A DNA stretch of 21,860 nucleotides, taken from a virus. The position numbers and the translations under genes were made by a program. How positions within the stretch are numbered: the first letter of the stretch is position 1; each line of letters begins with the position of its first letter. The DNA is taken from IMG/VR virus record IMGVR_UViG_3300020450_000110, positions 1 through 21,860 of that record. One strand, 5' to 3'. The notes below the pieces were generated by a model. It did no database searches. It had not been told where the DNA came from and was given only the letters and a program-made list of their open reading frames with translations. Positions 21,558 through 21,860 of the stretch are shown here, in pieces.

Positions 21558-21860
21558 TGCTTAATAATATAGATAGAGAATTGTTGTTAACAAATAAGGA
21601 TTTGGACTACACATCAAAGGACAGCCTATATTTAGGTGGTTTTTTTGGTAGTGATAGCACAGATTATGTTGAGCTGTACATATATGATGTAAATGATAAT
21701 CTCCTTGAAACAGCGATTGTCGATCCTGAAGACTATTACTTAACAACCGAAAAGGGTGGTGTGAAACTCAACACAGGTACTATACTCAGAAAATTAGGGT
21801 ACGATAGAGGTAAATTCAAAGTGACTTACAATTTTTTGAGAAAATTAGGTGGTTCATATG
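21557..21860 (+). CDS. N-terminal part of a further tail/baseplate protein (truncated by window edge)
   Basis: The frame is open from ATG 21557 to the right edge (101 residues visible). It begins MLNNIDRELLLTNKDLDYT and carries strand-like segments (DYVELYIYDVNDNLLETAI, KFKVTYNFLRKLGG). The ATG overlaps the preceding stop (TAATG), and AGGGG at 21539-21543 may serve as ribosome site. Its beta pattern resembles a tail protein with an Ig-like or immunoglobulin-type fold, but no family can be named. Confidence 0.7.
   Translation, partial: MLNNIDRELLLTNKDLDYTSKDSLYLGGFFGSDSTDYVELYIYDVNDNLLETAIVDPEDYYLTTEKGGVKLNTGTILRKLGYDRGKFKVTYNFLRKLGGSY

Noticed and set aside
1-21860. CRISPR array, insertion sequence, integrase or further tRNA genes
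   Set aside because: No regularly spaced repeats, transposase, integrase or clear tRNA cloverleaf other than the tmRNA ends was seen by eye.

Overview
This AT-rich window looks like part of the genome of a T4-like (contractile-tailed) marine bacteriophage. The right third carries T4-type baseplate genes in T4-like order: a gp5-like hub or spike protein, gp25 and gp6. A gp55-like late sigma factor sits just before them. Genes are packed with 1-20 nt overlaps (TAATG, ATGA and GTGA junctions) and often have AGGAG-type ribosome binding sites, so the host probably uses Shine-Dalgarno initiation (proteobacterium-like). The host cannot be identified from the sequence.

Layout. Positions 1-4205 hold a rightward run of small, mostly unrecognised phage genes. 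The recognisable ones are a SWIM zinc-finger protein, a peptide deformylase carrying extra Cys-rich modules at both ends, and an MBD4-like HhH DNA glycosylase. Positions 4212-4629 encode a complete tmRNA (ssrA). Its first pseudoknot and resume-codon context predict an unusually long 36-residue tag. A small 3D-domain (double-psi barrel) envelope protein follows.

Positions 5199-12972 form an accessory and metabolic block. It contains an SPPY-type DNA methyltransferase, a glutamine-dependent asparagine synthetase, a structured leader RNA, a ParB-like protein, a possible HNH protein, a reduced D-2-hydroxyacid dehydrogenase-like protein, an aspartyl/asparaginyl beta-hydroxylase-like 2OG-Fe(II) oxygenase and a fold-type-II PLP enzyme. 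Four of these handle amino acids or 2-keto/2-hydroxy acids, so together they could make or attach an unusual amino-acid-derived group. That pathway is inference.

Positions 13027-15023 hold a SelW/Rdx-like small protein, an HD-domain hydrolase, a one-TM protein and the gp55-like sigma factor, closed by a strong bidirectional terminator. A single leftward gene (15335-15114) encodes a small two-helix membrane protein. It lies behind a T4-late-type TATAAATA box and an intervening terminator-like hairpin. From 15488 to the right edge runs the late structural operon: baseplate hub, gp25, gp6, a DNRLRE-domain protein and further virion proteins, the last one truncated by the window edge.

The best candidates for something new are the phage tmRNA with its long hairpin-containing tag, the structured leader at 8421-8561 ahead of the ParB-like/HNH-like pair, the amino-acid enzyme island, and the modular deformylase.
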